Shown here: positions 17,272 to 27,218 of the stretch, piece after piece | How the letters are laid out: each line of letters opens with the position of its first letter | Position numbering within the stretch: the stretch's first letter is position 1 | Source of the DNA: Rhizobium sp. TH2 | GTDB taxonomy: Bacteria > Pseudomonadota > Alphaproteobacteria > Rhizobiales > Rhizobiaceae | Length of the DNA: 64,000 bases | Direction of reading: 5' to 3' | Assembly (NCBI RefSeq): GCF_024707525.1 | Contig: NZ_CP062231.1 | Span: 3,844,001-3,908,000 of the forward strand | Made by a program: the position numbers and the translations under genes | Notes under the pieces: model-generated | Databases searched by the model: none | Told to the model about the DNA's origin: nothing | Seen by the model: only the letters and a program-made list of their open reading frames with translations

Positions 17272-17388
17272 GCGGATCACGATAGCGGCTCTCGGCTGGA
17301 ATGGAAACGTCCGTTTCGCCGACATTTACTAAATGACGTTTCCACGCTAGAGCCTTTCACGTTTTCGGCAGATCCTAAGGAGTTTTCA

Positions 17389-18381
17389 ATGGCGGTATTG
17401 GTGACGGGCGGCGCGGGCTATATCGGCAGCCACATGGTCTGGGCGCTGCTGGATGCTGGGCAGGATGTCGTTGTCATCGACCGGCTTTCGACCGGTTTCC
17501 GCTGGGCCATTGCCCCCGAGGCGCGCTTCTACGAAGGCGACATCGCCGACGAGACGCTGCACGAAAAGGTCTTCACCGAAAACAATATCGACGCGATCAT
17601 CCATTTCGCTGGCTCGATCATCGTGCCGGAATCGGTCGCCAATCCGCTGATGTATTACGAGAACAACACGGTCAAATCCCGTGCGCTGATCGCCGCGGCC
17701 GTGAAATACAAGGTTCCGCATTTCGTCTTCTCTTCGACCGCCGCCGTCTACGGCACGCCCCAGGGCACAGAGCCGGTCACCGAGACCGAACCGCTCAATC
17801 CCGAATCGCCCTATGGCTCGTCCAAGCTGATGACCGAGATCATGCTGCGCGACACCGCGCTTGCCCATGATTTCACCTACACCGCGCTACGTTACTTCAA
17901 CGTCGCCGGCGCCGATCCGCGCTCCCGCACCGGCCAGTCCACCGTCGGCGCCACGCATCTGATCAAGGTCGCGGGCGAAGCGGCCCTCGGCAAGCGCGGC
18001 CACATCGATGTCTTCGGCACCGACTACCCGACGCCCGATGGCACCTGCATCCGCGACTATATCCATGTCAGCGATCTCGCCAACGCCCATCTCAAGGCGC
18101 TGGAACGCATGCGCGCCGGCGGCGGCTCGCTGGTCGCCAATTGCGGCTACGGCACCGGATTTTCAGTGCTCGAAGTGCTGGAAACGGTCAAAAAGGTCCA
18201 CGGCAAGGCCTTTGACGTGCGCCTTGCCAGTCGCCGGCCGGGCGACGCCGTGATGATTGTCGCCAATCCCTCGGTCGCCAAGCGTGAGCTGAATTGGCAG
18301 CCGCAATACGACAATCTCGAATTCATCATCAAGACGGCTCTGGCGTGGGAAGACCATCTCGGCAAGCGCAACGACCGCTGA
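17389..18381 (+). CDS. galE: UDP-glucose 4-epimerase GalE
   Basis: Interconverts UDP-glucose and UDP-galactose, supplying precursors for surface polysaccharides. The 330-residue product has the NAD-binding TGGAGYIGSH at residues 6-15, the FSSTAAVYG strand, the catalytic PYGSSK (YxxxK) and the RYFNVAGADP block. The ATG at 17389 has an AAGGAG site six bases upstream; the open frame continues much further upstream, but that part overlaps the glycosylase gene in antisense. Location close to capsule genes fits a role in polysaccharide supply. Confidence 0.93.
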   Translation: MAVLVTGGAGYIGSHMVWALLDAGQDVVVIDRLSTGFRWAIAPEARFYEGDIADETLHEKVFTENNIDAIIHFAGSIIVPESVANPLMYYENNTVKSRALIAAAVKYKVPHFVFSSTAAVYGTPQGTEPVTETEPLNPESPYGSSKLMTEIMLRDTALAHDFTYTALRYFNVAGADPRSRTGQSTVGATHLIKVAGEAALGKRGHIDVFGTDYPTPDGTCIRDYIHVSDLANAHLKALERMRAGGGSLVANCGYGTGFSVLEVLETVKKVHGKAFDVRLASRRPGDAVMIVANPSVAKRELNWQPQYDNLEFIIKTALAWEDHLGKRNDR

Positions 18382-18849
18382 TCATGCCCGGTGGACGGAA
18401 GCACGCGCACGCCTGGCCACCAGCCACTGGATCACCGTCGTCATCAGCGCCGATCCGGCATAGCACCAGAGGCCGGCCTCGGTGAAGGCATTGGCAAGGC
18501 CGGAGGTCTTGGCGGCGGCAATCACGATCGCCACCAGCATCACATCCATCATCGACCACTTTGTCAGGAAGGGCACGAACTTCGCGAACCACCCGCTCGC
18601 CTCGCCCGGGGCCGCCAGTGCTTCCGCTGTGATCGCCACCATCTTGGCGAAGGGAAAGGCGATCGAGAACAGCGCCACGACAAGCGCCAGCGCATAGTCG
18701 CCATTGTCGTAGAGCGACCAGATGATCCCGGTCAGCGAGGGGTTCTCCTCGAAGAAGAACAGCTTCTCGAATGTCATCAGCGGCAGCGTGATGCCGAAGG
18801 CAAAAAGGAAGGGCGCCAGTACGAAAAGAACCGGCAGCACGATCCTCAT
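18382..18849 (-). CDS. Paraquat-inducible protein A-like membrane protein
   Basis: A 155-residue inner-membrane protein with four hydrophobic helices (starting VLPVLFVLAPFLFAFGITLP). The segments LALVVALFSIAFPFAKM and TKWSMMDVMLVAIVIAAAKTSGLAN match a single PqiA domain; PqiA proteins work with MCE proteins in envelope lipid transport, but no pqiB-like gene is nearby. Its ATG overlaps the TGA of the exporter gene by four bases, so both are translated from one message. The substrate is unknown. Confidence 0.82.
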   Translation of the reverse strand: MRIVLPVLFVLAPFLFAFGITLPLMTFEKLFFFEENPSLTGIIWSLYDNGDYALALVVALFSIAFPFAKMVAITAEALAAPGEASGWFAKFVPFLTKWSMMDVMLVAIVIAAAKTSGLANAFTEAGLWCYAGSALMTTVIQWLVARRARASVHRA

Positions 18850-19730
18850 AGCCTTCCCCTCTCCGCGACTGCGATCCCGACGAGAACCAGCGCCATCGCA
18901 AGGAAATGATAGCCCAGAAAGGCTTCGCGCAGGAATATCACCGACAGCAGCGTTCCAAAAACCGGAATCGTGTTGATGAAAAGGCCGGCGCGATTCGGCC
19001 CGATCAGTTCGACGCCCCTGACATAGAGGATCTGCGATACCAGCGACGGCGCGAGTGCCGTGAACAGGATGGCGCTCCAGCCGATCCAATCAGGCGTGAT
19101 GAAATCAGCCGAGGAAACCTCCCAGGCGAAAAGCGGAATCGCCGCGACCATCGCTCCGAACGCCGAGGCGGCGAACAGGCTTTTCCAATGGATGTTGGGC
19201 TTGTAGCGCAGGCTGATCGTGTAGGACGCATAGACAACGCCCGCCAGCAGCATCATGAGGTCGCCCATATTGAAGCCGAGATCGAGGATGGTCTGCAGTG
19301 AACCATTCGACGCCGTCACGGCAACACCAAGCAGCGTGATCAGATAGCCCGCGATCTGCCCCGCCCCGAGCTTCATCCGGAATAGCAGGTAGTTGCCGAG
19401 GAAAATCAGGCCCGGAATACCGGCCTGCTCGATCACCACGTTGATTGCCGATGTGTGCCGCAGGGCGGAATAAAGCAGCGCGTTGAACCCGGTGAAACCC
19501 AGCCCCGCAAAAACGAAGCACACCAGCCAGTTCTTCCTGATCTCCGGCCAGTCGGCCTTGATCTGCGGCAGGGAGATAATGACGATGATTGCCAGCGCGA
19601 TCGACCAACGGCCGAGGGTGAGCGTCATCGGCCCGACATGGCCGACAGCGAATTTTCCGACGACTGCATTGGCTGCCCAGCCGAGTCCGGTGATGACGAG
19701 GAAAAGGTATGCTTTTGCTGTAGGCGACAT
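18846..19730 (-). CDS. DMT-superfamily (EamA) transporter
   Basis: A 294-residue protein with ten predicted helices in two EamA halves: first half starting AYLFLVITGLGWAANAVVGKF, second half including MGDLMMLLAGVVYASYTISL and ending with IPVFGTLLSVIFLREAFLGYH. Such proteins export metabolites or amino acids; the substrate cannot be predicted. The start MSPTAKAYLF at 19730 is used, because the extra 21 residues of the open frame are charged and not family-like. Confidence 0.87.
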   Translation of the reverse strand: MSPTAKAYLFLVITGLGWAANAVVGKFAVGHVGPMTLTLGRWSIALAIIVIISLPQIKADWPEIRKNWLVCFVFAGLGFTGFNALLYSALRHTSAINVVIEQAGIPGLIFLGNYLLFRMKLGAGQIAGYLITLLGVAVTASNGSLQTILDLGFNMGDLMMLLAGVVYASYTISLRYKPNIHWKSLFAASAFGAMVAAIPLFAWEVSSADFITPDWIGWSAILFTALAPSLVSQILYVRGVELIGPNRAGLFINTIPVFGTLLSVIFLREAFLGYHFLAMALVLVGIAVAERGRL

Positions 19731-19908
19731 GAATGAACTGCAAGCATTAAAGAGGAAAAATCGAGCCTTAGCCTCGCACCGATGTCCTGTCACGCAAAAA
19801 GCCCCGCCCGCGCCATTTACCGGGTCGCTTTCCCGATCGTAAAGATTTATATGTGCGCCGGTTTGAAAGGGCGCTGAGACGCCGGTCTAAAGTCAGGAAA
19901 CACAAGAT

Positions 19909-21207
<1,299 letters not shown>

Positions 21208-21217
21208 ACCGAAAGTT

Positions 21218-21248
21218 CCGGGCATGGATAGTGCACTATCCTGCCCGG
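21218..21248 (+). terminator. Long hairpin after purA
   Basis: CCGGGCA-T-GGATAGTG is followed directly by CACTATCC-TGCCCGG, a 15 bp stem interrupted by one bulged T. It starts 11 bases after the purA stop and ends 23 bases before the next start, followed by CTTATT. It probably terminates or attenuates purA transcription, or shields its 3' end; read-through to the next gene is possible. Confidence 0.7.
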
Positions 21249-21271
21249 CTTATTGAGTTGAGAAGGATCCT

Positions 21272-23575
21272 ATGGCGGATTTTGTAGCAGTTATCCGACG
21301 CGCTGTTGACGGCTTGACCGACAACACGCCCGAGATGCGCGCGAAGGTCTATGACAAGGCCAAGAGCGCCGTCGTACGCCAGCTCGAGAACATGAAGCCC
21401 CGGCCGCCTGAAGTCATGTTCAAGCGCCAGCTCGACAAGCTCGACGATGCGATCCGCCAGGTCGAGGAAGAACATTCCGAGGCCGCTCCCGCCGAGCAGG
21501 ATGCGCAGCCGGTAGCGACGGACGAACCAGCCGCCCAGCCGGTCGTCACCGATGCCGTGGACGAAGAGGCCGTCGAAACCCGGCACGCCGAAGCCGAACC
21601 CGTCGAACAGGCATATCACGAGCCTGCACCGGTCGAACCCGCACCCGTCGTCGCGGAAACCCATCACGACGAGCCAGCACGTGTCGACGAGCCGGTGCGC
21701 CACGACGACGTGGTTGCCCGTGACGCCGACCGCGTCGAAGAACCCGCCTTCATAGACACCGCCCCGTTTGTAAACCGCGAAGAGCCTGTCGCTGCGGTGC
21801 AGGACGAGCCCGTCGTGGAAACTGCCCACGTCCAATCCGTCGACCATGCCGACGATCACGACGATCCGATCCTCGCCCATGCCGAGCCCACGCGCCGCCA
21901 TGTCACCAATCGCGTCATGGAACAGCCATTCGTCGAGACCGAATCGGAAGTGCCCGGCGGCGACGACGATGCCGCATCCGAACCGCGCCGTGAAGACCAG
22001 GAACCTGCCTGGATGGCGGCCATGCAGCAGGAACCCGAGCAGCCCGTGCGCGCCGAGGCCACCACGCCCGATTGGGCGGTGGACATCGACCAGGAGCCTG
22101 AAGTCGCCCCGCCGGAGCCCGTACAGGACGAGCCACAGATGCCGCGCGCCGCTCTCACCGAGACCGACGTCGCGACAGGCTTCAACGATTTCCTGAAGCA
22201 GGAATTCGCGACCCCCGCCGTTTCGCCACCACCGTCGAAAAAAGGCCAGGACGGCGATTTCTCCTGGGACGCACCGTTCGACGATCTTCCCGATCTGCCC
22301 AAGCCCGTCGCATTCGAGGAGGCCCTCGAGGCCAAGCAGAAGGAAATCGACGCCACCCCTGCGCAGGAACAACAGCGCCAGAAGAATGCGCGCACTGAGC
22401 TCGAGGATCTGATCGGCTACGACAGCCAGGCTGACGGCGACAAGGCAGGCGACGGCGAGAAGCTTCCGCCCGAGGTGTCGCGCGCCATGTCGAAGCTCGA
22501 AGGCAAGAGCTTCCGGGTCCAGAGACACAAGAAGAAGCGCAGCTTCAACCCGATTCCGATCGCCATCGGCGTCGTTGGCGCCCTGATCGTCGCCGGCGGG
22601 GCATACGGCCTCTATCACTATCGCGCCGATGTCAGCACGCTGGTTGCCAGCTATATGCCTTCCGGCGAGAGCAAGGACGCTTCGGACACACGCGCCGTCG
22701 AGGAAAAGGCCGCCACTGACACCAAGGGTATCGAGGACAAGGCAGCCGCAACCGACACGAAGCCGGCGGATGCCGATGCCAAGCCGACCGAGGTTGCTTC
22801 GCTCGACCCGACCATCGCACCGACGAAATTCACCCAGCGCCTGCTGGCCGATGGCACCGAGGCTGAAACCGATGCCGCCAAGATCCCGGTCGACCAGACC
22901 CTGAAGGAAGGCAAGACCATTGCCGGCCAGACGGATGCCGGCGAACAGGTCGCTTCCACCGACGCGGCCGTCCCCGCCGACAACAAGGCCAATGCCGAGA
23001 CGCCGGCGCTCGCGGTCACCCAGAAGATGTTCCTCTACGAGGAGCAGCTCGGCGGTTCTCCGGTCGCCGTCCCCGGCACCGTGACCTGGTCGGTCAAATC
23101 AGACACGACAAGTGCAGGCGACAAGAAGCAGCCGATGGTCGAGGCGAACATCGACATTCCCGGCCGCAAGATGAAGGTGCTGATCTCCTTCAAGCGCAAC
23201 AGCGACGTCTCGCTGCCCGCGAGCCATATCATCGAGGTCGTCTTCGACCTGCCCGAGAATTTCCCGGAAGGCAATGTCGAGAAGGTCGAACGCGTCGCCT
23301 TCAAGCAGACCGAGCAGGATCGCGGCAACAGCCTGATCGCGGTGCCTGCCAAGATCACCGACGATTTCCACATGGTGGCGCTGAACGACGACGCCGATGC
23401 CCGGCAGTCCAACACCGAACTGATGAAAACACGCTCCTGGATCGACATCCCGATCACCTACCGCAACAACCGCCGCGCGCTGATCACGATCGAAAAAGGC
23501 GCATCCGGCACGGATGCCTTCGACAAGGTGATGGCTGAATGGGCGGCACTCGGCGCGCAGGTCAACAACGACTGA
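21272..23575 (+). CDS. Large acidic membrane-anchored protein of unknown function
   Basis: A 767-residue protein. Residues 1-70 are a conserved-looking helical start (MADFVAVIRRAVDGLTDNTP). Residues 70-400 are rich in Glu, Asp, Pro, Val and His and probably disordered. A basic stretch (KKKRSFN) precedes a single transmembrane helix near residues 427-447. After an Ala/Thr/Asp-rich spacer, residues 590-767 form an ordered domain (QKMFLYEEQLGG..., MKVLISFKRNSDVSLPASH, DIPITYRNNRRALITIEKG), probably periplasmic. Rhizobial genomes have such a gene next to purA (from memory). No enzyme motif was seen. Confidence 0.8.
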   Translation: MADFVAVIRRAVDGLTDNTPEMRAKVYDKAKSAVVRQLENMKPRPPEVMFKRQLDKLDDAIRQVEEEHSEAAPAEQDAQPVATDEPAAQPVVTDAVDEEAVETRHAEAEPVEQAYHEPAPVEPAPVVAETHHDEPARVDEPVRHDDVVARDADRVEEPAFIDTAPFVNREEPVAAVQDEPVVETAHVQSVDHADDHDDPILAHAEPTRRHVTNRVMEQPFVETESEVPGGDDDAASEPRREDQEPAWMAAMQQEPEQPVRAEATTPDWAVDIDQEPEVAPPEPVQDEPQMPRAALTETDVATGFNDFLKQEFATPAVSPPPSKKGQDGDFSWDAPFDDLPDLPKPVAFEEALEAKQKEIDATPAQEQQRQKNARTELEDLIGYDSQADGDKAGDGEKLPPEVSRAMSKLEGKSFRVQRHKKKRSFNPIPIAIGVVGALIVAGGAYGLYHYRADVSTLVASYMPSGESKDASDTRAVEEKAATDTKGIEDKAAATDTKPADADAKPTEVASLDPTIAPTKFTQRLLADGTEAETDAAKIPVDQTLKEGKTIAGQTDAGEQVASTDAAVPADNKANAETPALAVTQKMFLYEEQLGGSPVAVPGTVTWSVKSDTTSAGDKKQPMVEANIDIPGRKMKVLISFKRNSDVSLPASHIIEVVFDLPENFPEGNVEKVERVAFKQTEQDRGNSLIAVPAKITDDFHMVALNDDADARQSNTELMKTRSWIDIPITYRNNRRALITIEKGASGTDAFDKVMAEWAALGAQVNND

Positions 23576-23598
23576 TTAGCGCCGCGGCTGTGGATAGT

Positions 23599-23725
23599 GC
23601 CCCTCATCTGCCTGCCGGCATCTTCTCCCCGCAGGCGGGGAGAAGGAGGCTGGGCGCGCCGACATCGCCACGAGTCCCTTCTCCCCGTCAAACGGGGAGA
23701 AGATGCCGGCAGGCAGATGAGGGGC
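23599..23725. repeat. GC-rich palindromic intergenic repeat, copy A
   Basis: The 127 bp element begins and ends with perfect inverted arms of 32 bp (23599-23630 and 23694-23725), starting GCCCCTCATCTGCCTGCCGG. Each arm joins an inner hairpin (CTTCTCCCC...GGGGAGAAG), so the single strand would fold as a cruciform. It shares its right arm and the core CACGAGTCCCTTCTCCCCG with copy B at 27219-27339. It lies between a gene end and a terminator and codes for nothing. Confidence 0.88.
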
Positions 23726-23760
23726 GAATACACGCTCGACACTGACAATCAGCAAAAACA

Positions 23761-23793
23761 AAAGCGCCGGGCAACTTTGTTGCCCGGCGCTTT
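23761..23793 (-). terminator. Strong rho-independent terminator of rpoH
   Basis: A perfect 14 bp stem (AAAGCGCCGGGCAA / TTGCCCGGCGCTTT) with a 5-base loop. On the minus strand the stem is followed by TTTTGTTTTT, so it ends rpoH transcription about 25 bp after the stop. It may also stop transcription arriving from the left. Confidence 0.92.
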
Positions 23794-23818
23794 CTCATTC
23801 CAAACGGAATCTCCCCGT

Positions 23819-24721
23819 TTACGCGGGCTCAACAACCCTGAGCGCCTTGGCCTGGGCAAGCGCCGCGTCGCGCACGGCATCCTGCACCTTCTCGAACGCA
23901 CGCACCTCGATCTGGCGCACGCGTTCACGGCTGATGTCGAATTCGGCGGACAGCTCTTCCAGCGTTACCGGATCCTCGCGGAGGCGGCGGGCTTCGAAGA
24001 TGCGCTTTTCGCGATCGTTCAGGACCTTCAAGGCGCCGGCAAGCATCGAGCGGCGGTTTTCCAGCTCGTCCTGCTCGATCAGCATGTCTTCCTGGCTTTC
24101 ATGGTCATCGACCAGCCAATCCTGCCACTGACCCGAATCGCCCTCGGACGCCTTGATCGGCGCATTGAGCGACGCGTCGCCGCCGAGGCGGCGGTTCATC
24201 GAGATCACTTCCTCCTCGCTGACCTTCAGCTTGGTGGCGATCTCGGCAACCTGGTCGGGCCTCAGATCGCCGTCGTCGATGGCCTGGATACGGCCCTTCA
24301 GACGGCGCAGGTTGAAGAACAGGCGCTTCTGGTTGGCGGTGGTGCCCATCTTCACGAGCGACCACGATCGCAGGATATATTCTTGGATCGCAGCCTTGAT
24401 CCACCACATGGCATAGGTCGCCAGGCGAAAGCCGCGATCCGGCTCGAATTTCTTGACAGCCTGCATAAGGCCGACATTGCCTTCGGAAACAACTTCGCCG
24501 ATCGGCAGGCCATAGCCGCGATAGCCCATGGCAATCTTGGCCACGAGACGCAGATGGCTGGTCACGAGCCTGTGGGCGGCATTTCTGTCCTGATGTTCGG
24601 CAAAGCGCTTGGCGAGCATATACTCTTCCTGCGGCTCAAGCATCGGGAACTTGCGGATTTCATCGAGATAACGGTTGAGGCCGCCTTCAGCGGTCAACAT
24701 AGGCATTGTATTACGGGCCAT
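23819..24721 (-). CDS. rpoH: RNA polymerase sigma-32 factor RpoH
   Basis: Heat-shock sigma factor of 300 residues. Region 2 has NAAHRLVTSHLRLVAKIAMGYRGYG and ATYAMWWIKAAIQEYIL; the RpoH box region SLVKMGTTANQKRLFFNLRR follows; region 4 has the helix-turn-helix LEELSAEFDISRERVRQIE. Rhizobia commonly carry more than one rpoH; the position between purA and rluD suggests this is the rpoH1-type gene (inference from remembered gene order). The ATG at 24721 fits family starts (MARNTMPMLTAEGGLNRYL). Confidence 0.96.
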   Translation of the reverse strand: MARNTMPMLTAEGGLNRYLDEIRKFPMLEPQEEYMLAKRFAEHQDRNAAHRLVTSHLRLVAKIAMGYRGYGLPIGEVVSEGNVGLMQAVKKFEPDRGFRLATYAMWWIKAAIQEYILRSWSLVKMGTTANQKRLFFNLRRLKGRIQAIDDGDLRPDQVAEIATKLKVSEEEVISMNRRLGGDASLNAPIKASEGDSGQWQDWLVDDHESQEDMLIEQDELENRRSMLAGALKVLNDREKRIFEARRLREDPVTLEELSAEFDISRERVRQIEVRAFEKVQDAVRDAALAQAKALRVVEPA

Positions 24722-24795
24722 AGAGCACCCCTCTCATTCGGCTTCCTTTGCGGCAAGCCTCGCAGGGCAGGTCCACGGACTCCGCCCTTTGCATA

Positions 24796-24823
24796 ATTTA
24801 GGTGTTGTTGCGGCTGTTTCAAG
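24796..24823 (-). promoter_or_regulatory. Candidate sigma-32-type promoter of rpoH
   Basis: On the minus strand, CTTGAAA (24817-24823) is followed after 14 bases by CCTAAAT (24796-24802). The -35 element matches the sigma-32 consensus CTTGAAA exactly and the -10 partly matches CCCATNT, which would allow self-activation. The same bases can also be read as a housekeeping promoter (TTGAAA, 17 bases, AAATTA). It lies about 75 bp upstream of the rpoH start. Confidence 0.45.
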
Positions 24824-24849
24824 GCGACAGCCATCACGCTCGCGTGAAA

Positions 24850-24864
24850 ATAAGGTAACCTTAT
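24850..24864. promoter_or_regulatory. 7+7 bp dyad upstream of rpoH
   Basis: ATAAGGT-A-ACCTTAT is a perfect dyad except for its centre base. It lies 27 bp upstream of the candidate rpoH -35 element, just beyond the rluD stop, and could be a regulator site. Confidence 0.4.
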
Positions 24865-24893
24865 CAATCACGGCGCCTAACTGCAGGATACGC

Positions 24894-25934
24894 CTAAATG
24901 CGCAAGGAAGATATAAGTTCCAGCATGTCCTCAGGCAAATTCGCCTCGAAGCGCATCACCTCGCCGGAACGTGGATGGACGATCTGCAGCAGGTAGGCAT
25001 GCAGCGCCTGGCGGTGAAAATCCGATACGACCGATCGGGCCGGTTCCGGCAGCAGGTTGACCTTGGTACGGAACGCCGCCCCATATTCTGGATCGCCGAG
25101 CAGGGGGTGGCCGATATGGGCCATGTGGACGCGGATCTGGTGGGTCCGCCCGGTTTCCAGCCGGCAGACGACCATTGACGCGATCGCGGTGGCGTCCGGC
25201 CGCTCGTGATATCGCTCGATCACCTCGTAATGCGTGACGGCATGGCGCGCATCGGCCGCATCGTCGTTACGCACGGCGCGCCGGGTCCGGTCCGACGAAC
25301 GACCCAATGCCGCATCGATCGTGCCCTTGTGCGGCCGCGGCAGGCCCCAGACCACCGCCTGGTAGGCCCGCTCGAGCTGCATGGTCTTGCCGTGGTCCGC
25401 GAATTGCTCCGACAGGCTGCGATGGGCGAGATCTGTTTTTGCCGCCACCATCACCCCGCTCGTCTCCTTGTCGAGGCGATGCACGATGCCCGGCCGCTTG
25501 ACGCCGCCGATTCCCGACAGGCTGGCGCCGCAATGGTGGATCAGCGCATTGACCAGCGTGCCGGTCCAGTTGCCGGCGCCCGGATGGACGACGAGACCAG
25601 CGGGCTTGACCAGCACGATCAGGTCGTCGTCCTCGTAGAGCACATCGAGAGGAATATCCTCACCCTGCGGTTCGGCATCCTCGGGTTCCGGCATGACGAT
25701 CTCGATCCGGTCGCCCGGATGGATCTTCTGCTTGGCCTCCTTGGCCGGCGCACCGTTGATGCTGATGTCGCCGCCCTCGATCAGCGCCTTGATCCGGCTC
25801 CGCGACAGTTCGCCCGCAAGCACGCTGGCAAGCCAGGCGTCCAGCCGCCCTGCGGCATGCTGGTCCGCAATGAGGACTTTCCCTGCATTGTCATCTTGGC
25901 TAAAGGCCCCATCTTGACTAAAGGAATGTGACAT
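24894..25934 (-). CDS. rluD: 23S rRNA pseudouridine synthase, RluA/RluD family
   Basis: Makes pseudouridines in 23S rRNA (RluD acts on helix 69 in E. coli). The 346-residue protein has an N-terminal S4 RNA-binding domain (RLDAWLASVLAGELSRSRIKALIEGG), the catalytic GIVHRLDKETSGVMV with the active aspartate, and the C-terminal ETGRTHQIRVHMAHIGHPLLGD. The ATG at 25934 is used; one codon earlier is a TTG. RluD is preferred over RluC because of length and sequence feel, but this is not certain. It is divergent from the small membrane gene, with 27 bp between the starts. Confidence 0.87.
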   Translation of the reverse strand: MSHSFSQDGAFSQDDNAGKVLIADQHAAGRLDAWLASVLAGELSRSRIKALIEGGDISINGAPAKEAKQKIHPGDRIEIVMPEPEDAEPQGEDIPLDVLYEDDDLIVLVKPAGLVVHPGAGNWTGTLVNALIHHCGASLSGIGGVKRPGIVHRLDKETSGVMVAAKTDLAHRSLSEQFADHGKTMQLERAYQAVVWGLPRPHKGTIDAALGRSSDRTRRAVRNDDAADARHAVTHYEVIERYHERPDATAIASMVVCRLETGRTHQIRVHMAHIGHPLLGDPEYGAAFRTKVNLLPEPARSVVSDFHRQALHAYLLQIVHPRSGEVMRFEANLPEDMLELISSLRI

Positions 25935-25961
25935 CAACGACTAACCAATGCTGGGACGCAA

Positions 25962-26348
25962 ATGACCAACCCGAACTTCACAGATGAAGAAGAAAAACCG
26001 CTTGATCCGGCGATGGAAAAGATCCGCCGCAAGATGGTTCGTCTTCTGGTGATTTCGAGTTCGGTGATCATTATCGGTCTTATGGCGGTCGTCTTCTCGA
26101 TTGTCTACAAGATCGACAGGAATAAGCCCGATCAGAGCCGGCTGCCCGCAACCACCACGGCCGCCATGACCGACGTCGTACCCGCCGCGAAGCAGACCAT
26201 CACGCTTCCCGAAGGCTTCGTGCTGGAAAGCTCCTCGCTCAGCGGCAATCGCATATTGATGTTTGGCGCCGATCCCGAAGGCCGCCAGCGCATGTTCGTC
26301 TACGATATCGGCACCGGCAAGCAGGTGACCGAGATCGAAGTCAAGTAA
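25962..26348 (+). CDS. Small membrane protein, DUF6476-like
   Basis: A 128-residue protein with a charged N-terminus, one transmembrane helix (residues 28-50, LLVISSSVIIIGLMAVVFSI) and an outer domain of about 65 residues that includes TITLPEGFVLESSSLSGNRI and RQRMFVYDIGTGKQVTEIEV, a short beta pattern. The position beside rluD and the topology fit the alphaproteobacterial DUF6476 family, which has no known function. The stop is 3 bp before the GTG of the methyltransferase gene, so they form an operon. Confidence 0.8.
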   Translation: MTNPNFTDEEEKPLDPAMEKIRRKMVRLLVISSSVIIIGLMAVVFSIVYKIDRNKPDQSRLPATTTAAMTDVVPAAKQTITLPEGFVLESSSLSGNRILMFGADPEGRQRMFVYDIGTGKQVTEIEVK

Positions 26349-26351
26349 TCC

Positions 26352-27182
26352 GTGCTGGTGAGAGCGCTGATCCGCATCGAGGACGCCGACGATCACCGGA
26401 TCGCGGGCTTCCGCGAAATCCGCGAGCGCGACCTGACGCGCCGTGAGGGCCGGTTCATCGCCGAAGGCACCGTCGTCCTCAACCTGCTGGTCGATTCCCA
26501 CAACAGCGCGGGCGCCTTCGCCGCCGAATCCCTGCTGCTGCTCGAAAACCGCGTCGAAGGCCTCGCGTCGCTGATCGAGCGCTTGCCGGATGACGTGCCC
26601 GTCCATATCGCTTCGAAGACGGTGATGAATGCCATTGCAGGCTTCGACATCCATCGCGGCGTCCTTGCGCTCGGCATCAGAAAGAACGCGCCGACCACGC
26701 ATGACCTTCTCGGCTCGCTTCCCGACAAGGCTCTTGTCGTCGCCGCTTGCGGCATCGCCAACCACGACAACATAGGCGCCATCTTCCGCAATGCCGCAGC
26801 TTTTGGCGCCGATGCGGTGCTCCTCGACGAAACCTGCTGCGACCCGCTCTACCGCAAGGCGCTGCGCGTATCGGTGGGTTCTGTGCTGCGCATTCCGTAT
26901 TCCAGGGAAGGCTCGATCGCCGATCTGCTGACGGCACTTCGGCAAGACCAGTTCTCGCTCTGGGGCCTTTCCCCATGCGGCGCGATCGATATCAGGCAGA
27001 TCGCGCCCGGCAATCGGGCTGCTCTGTTGACAGGAACCGAGGGCGAAGGCCTGCCGCAGCGCGTTCTCGCTTCGATCCAGACGGCGCGCATACCGCAGGC
27101 GCCGGGGCTCGATAGCCTCAACGCAGGCACGGCAACCGGCGTCGCACTCTTCGCCATCGCATCCGCCATGGGACGAATCTGA
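26352..27182 (+). CDS. TrmH/SpoU-family RNA 2'-O-methyltransferase
   Basis: Transfers methyl groups from S-adenosylmethionine to ribose 2'-OH in rRNA or tRNA. The 276-residue product has the SpoU knot motifs: NHDNIGAIFRNAAAFGADAV (motif 1), LLTGTEGEGLP (motif 2) and LDSLNAGTATGVALF (motif 3). The N-terminal region (REIRERDLTRREGRFIAEG) is the substrate-binding L30-like domain. It uses a GTG start at 26352, three bases after the upstream stop; a second GTG two codons later is also possible. The exact RNA target cannot be assigned. Confidence 0.9.
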   Translation: MLVRALIRIEDADDHRIAGFREIRERDLTRREGRFIAEGTVVLNLLVDSHNSAGAFAAESLLLLENRVEGLASLIERLPDDVPVHIASKTVMNAIAGFDIHRGVLALGIRKNAPTTHDLLGSLPDKALVVAACGIANHDNIGAIFRNAAAFGADAVLLDETCCDPLYRKALRVSVGSVLRIPYSREGSIADLLTALRQDQFSLWGLSPCGAIDIRQIAPGNRAALLTGTEGEGLPQRVLASIQTARIPQAPGLDSLNAGTATGVALFAIASAMGRI

Positions 27183-27218
27183 AAAAAAGAACAGAAACCG
27201 CACTGCTTGCATGCGCTT

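Noticed and set aside
16369-17388. Long N-terminal extension of galE
   Set aside because: The region codes for the glycosylase on the other strand; GalE starts at the TGGAGYIGSH motif with its own ribosome site.
21236-22618. 460-codon minus-strand frame over the acidic membrane protein
   Set aside because: Composition is the complement of a Glu/Asp/Pro-rich coding strand, with no recognisable domain.
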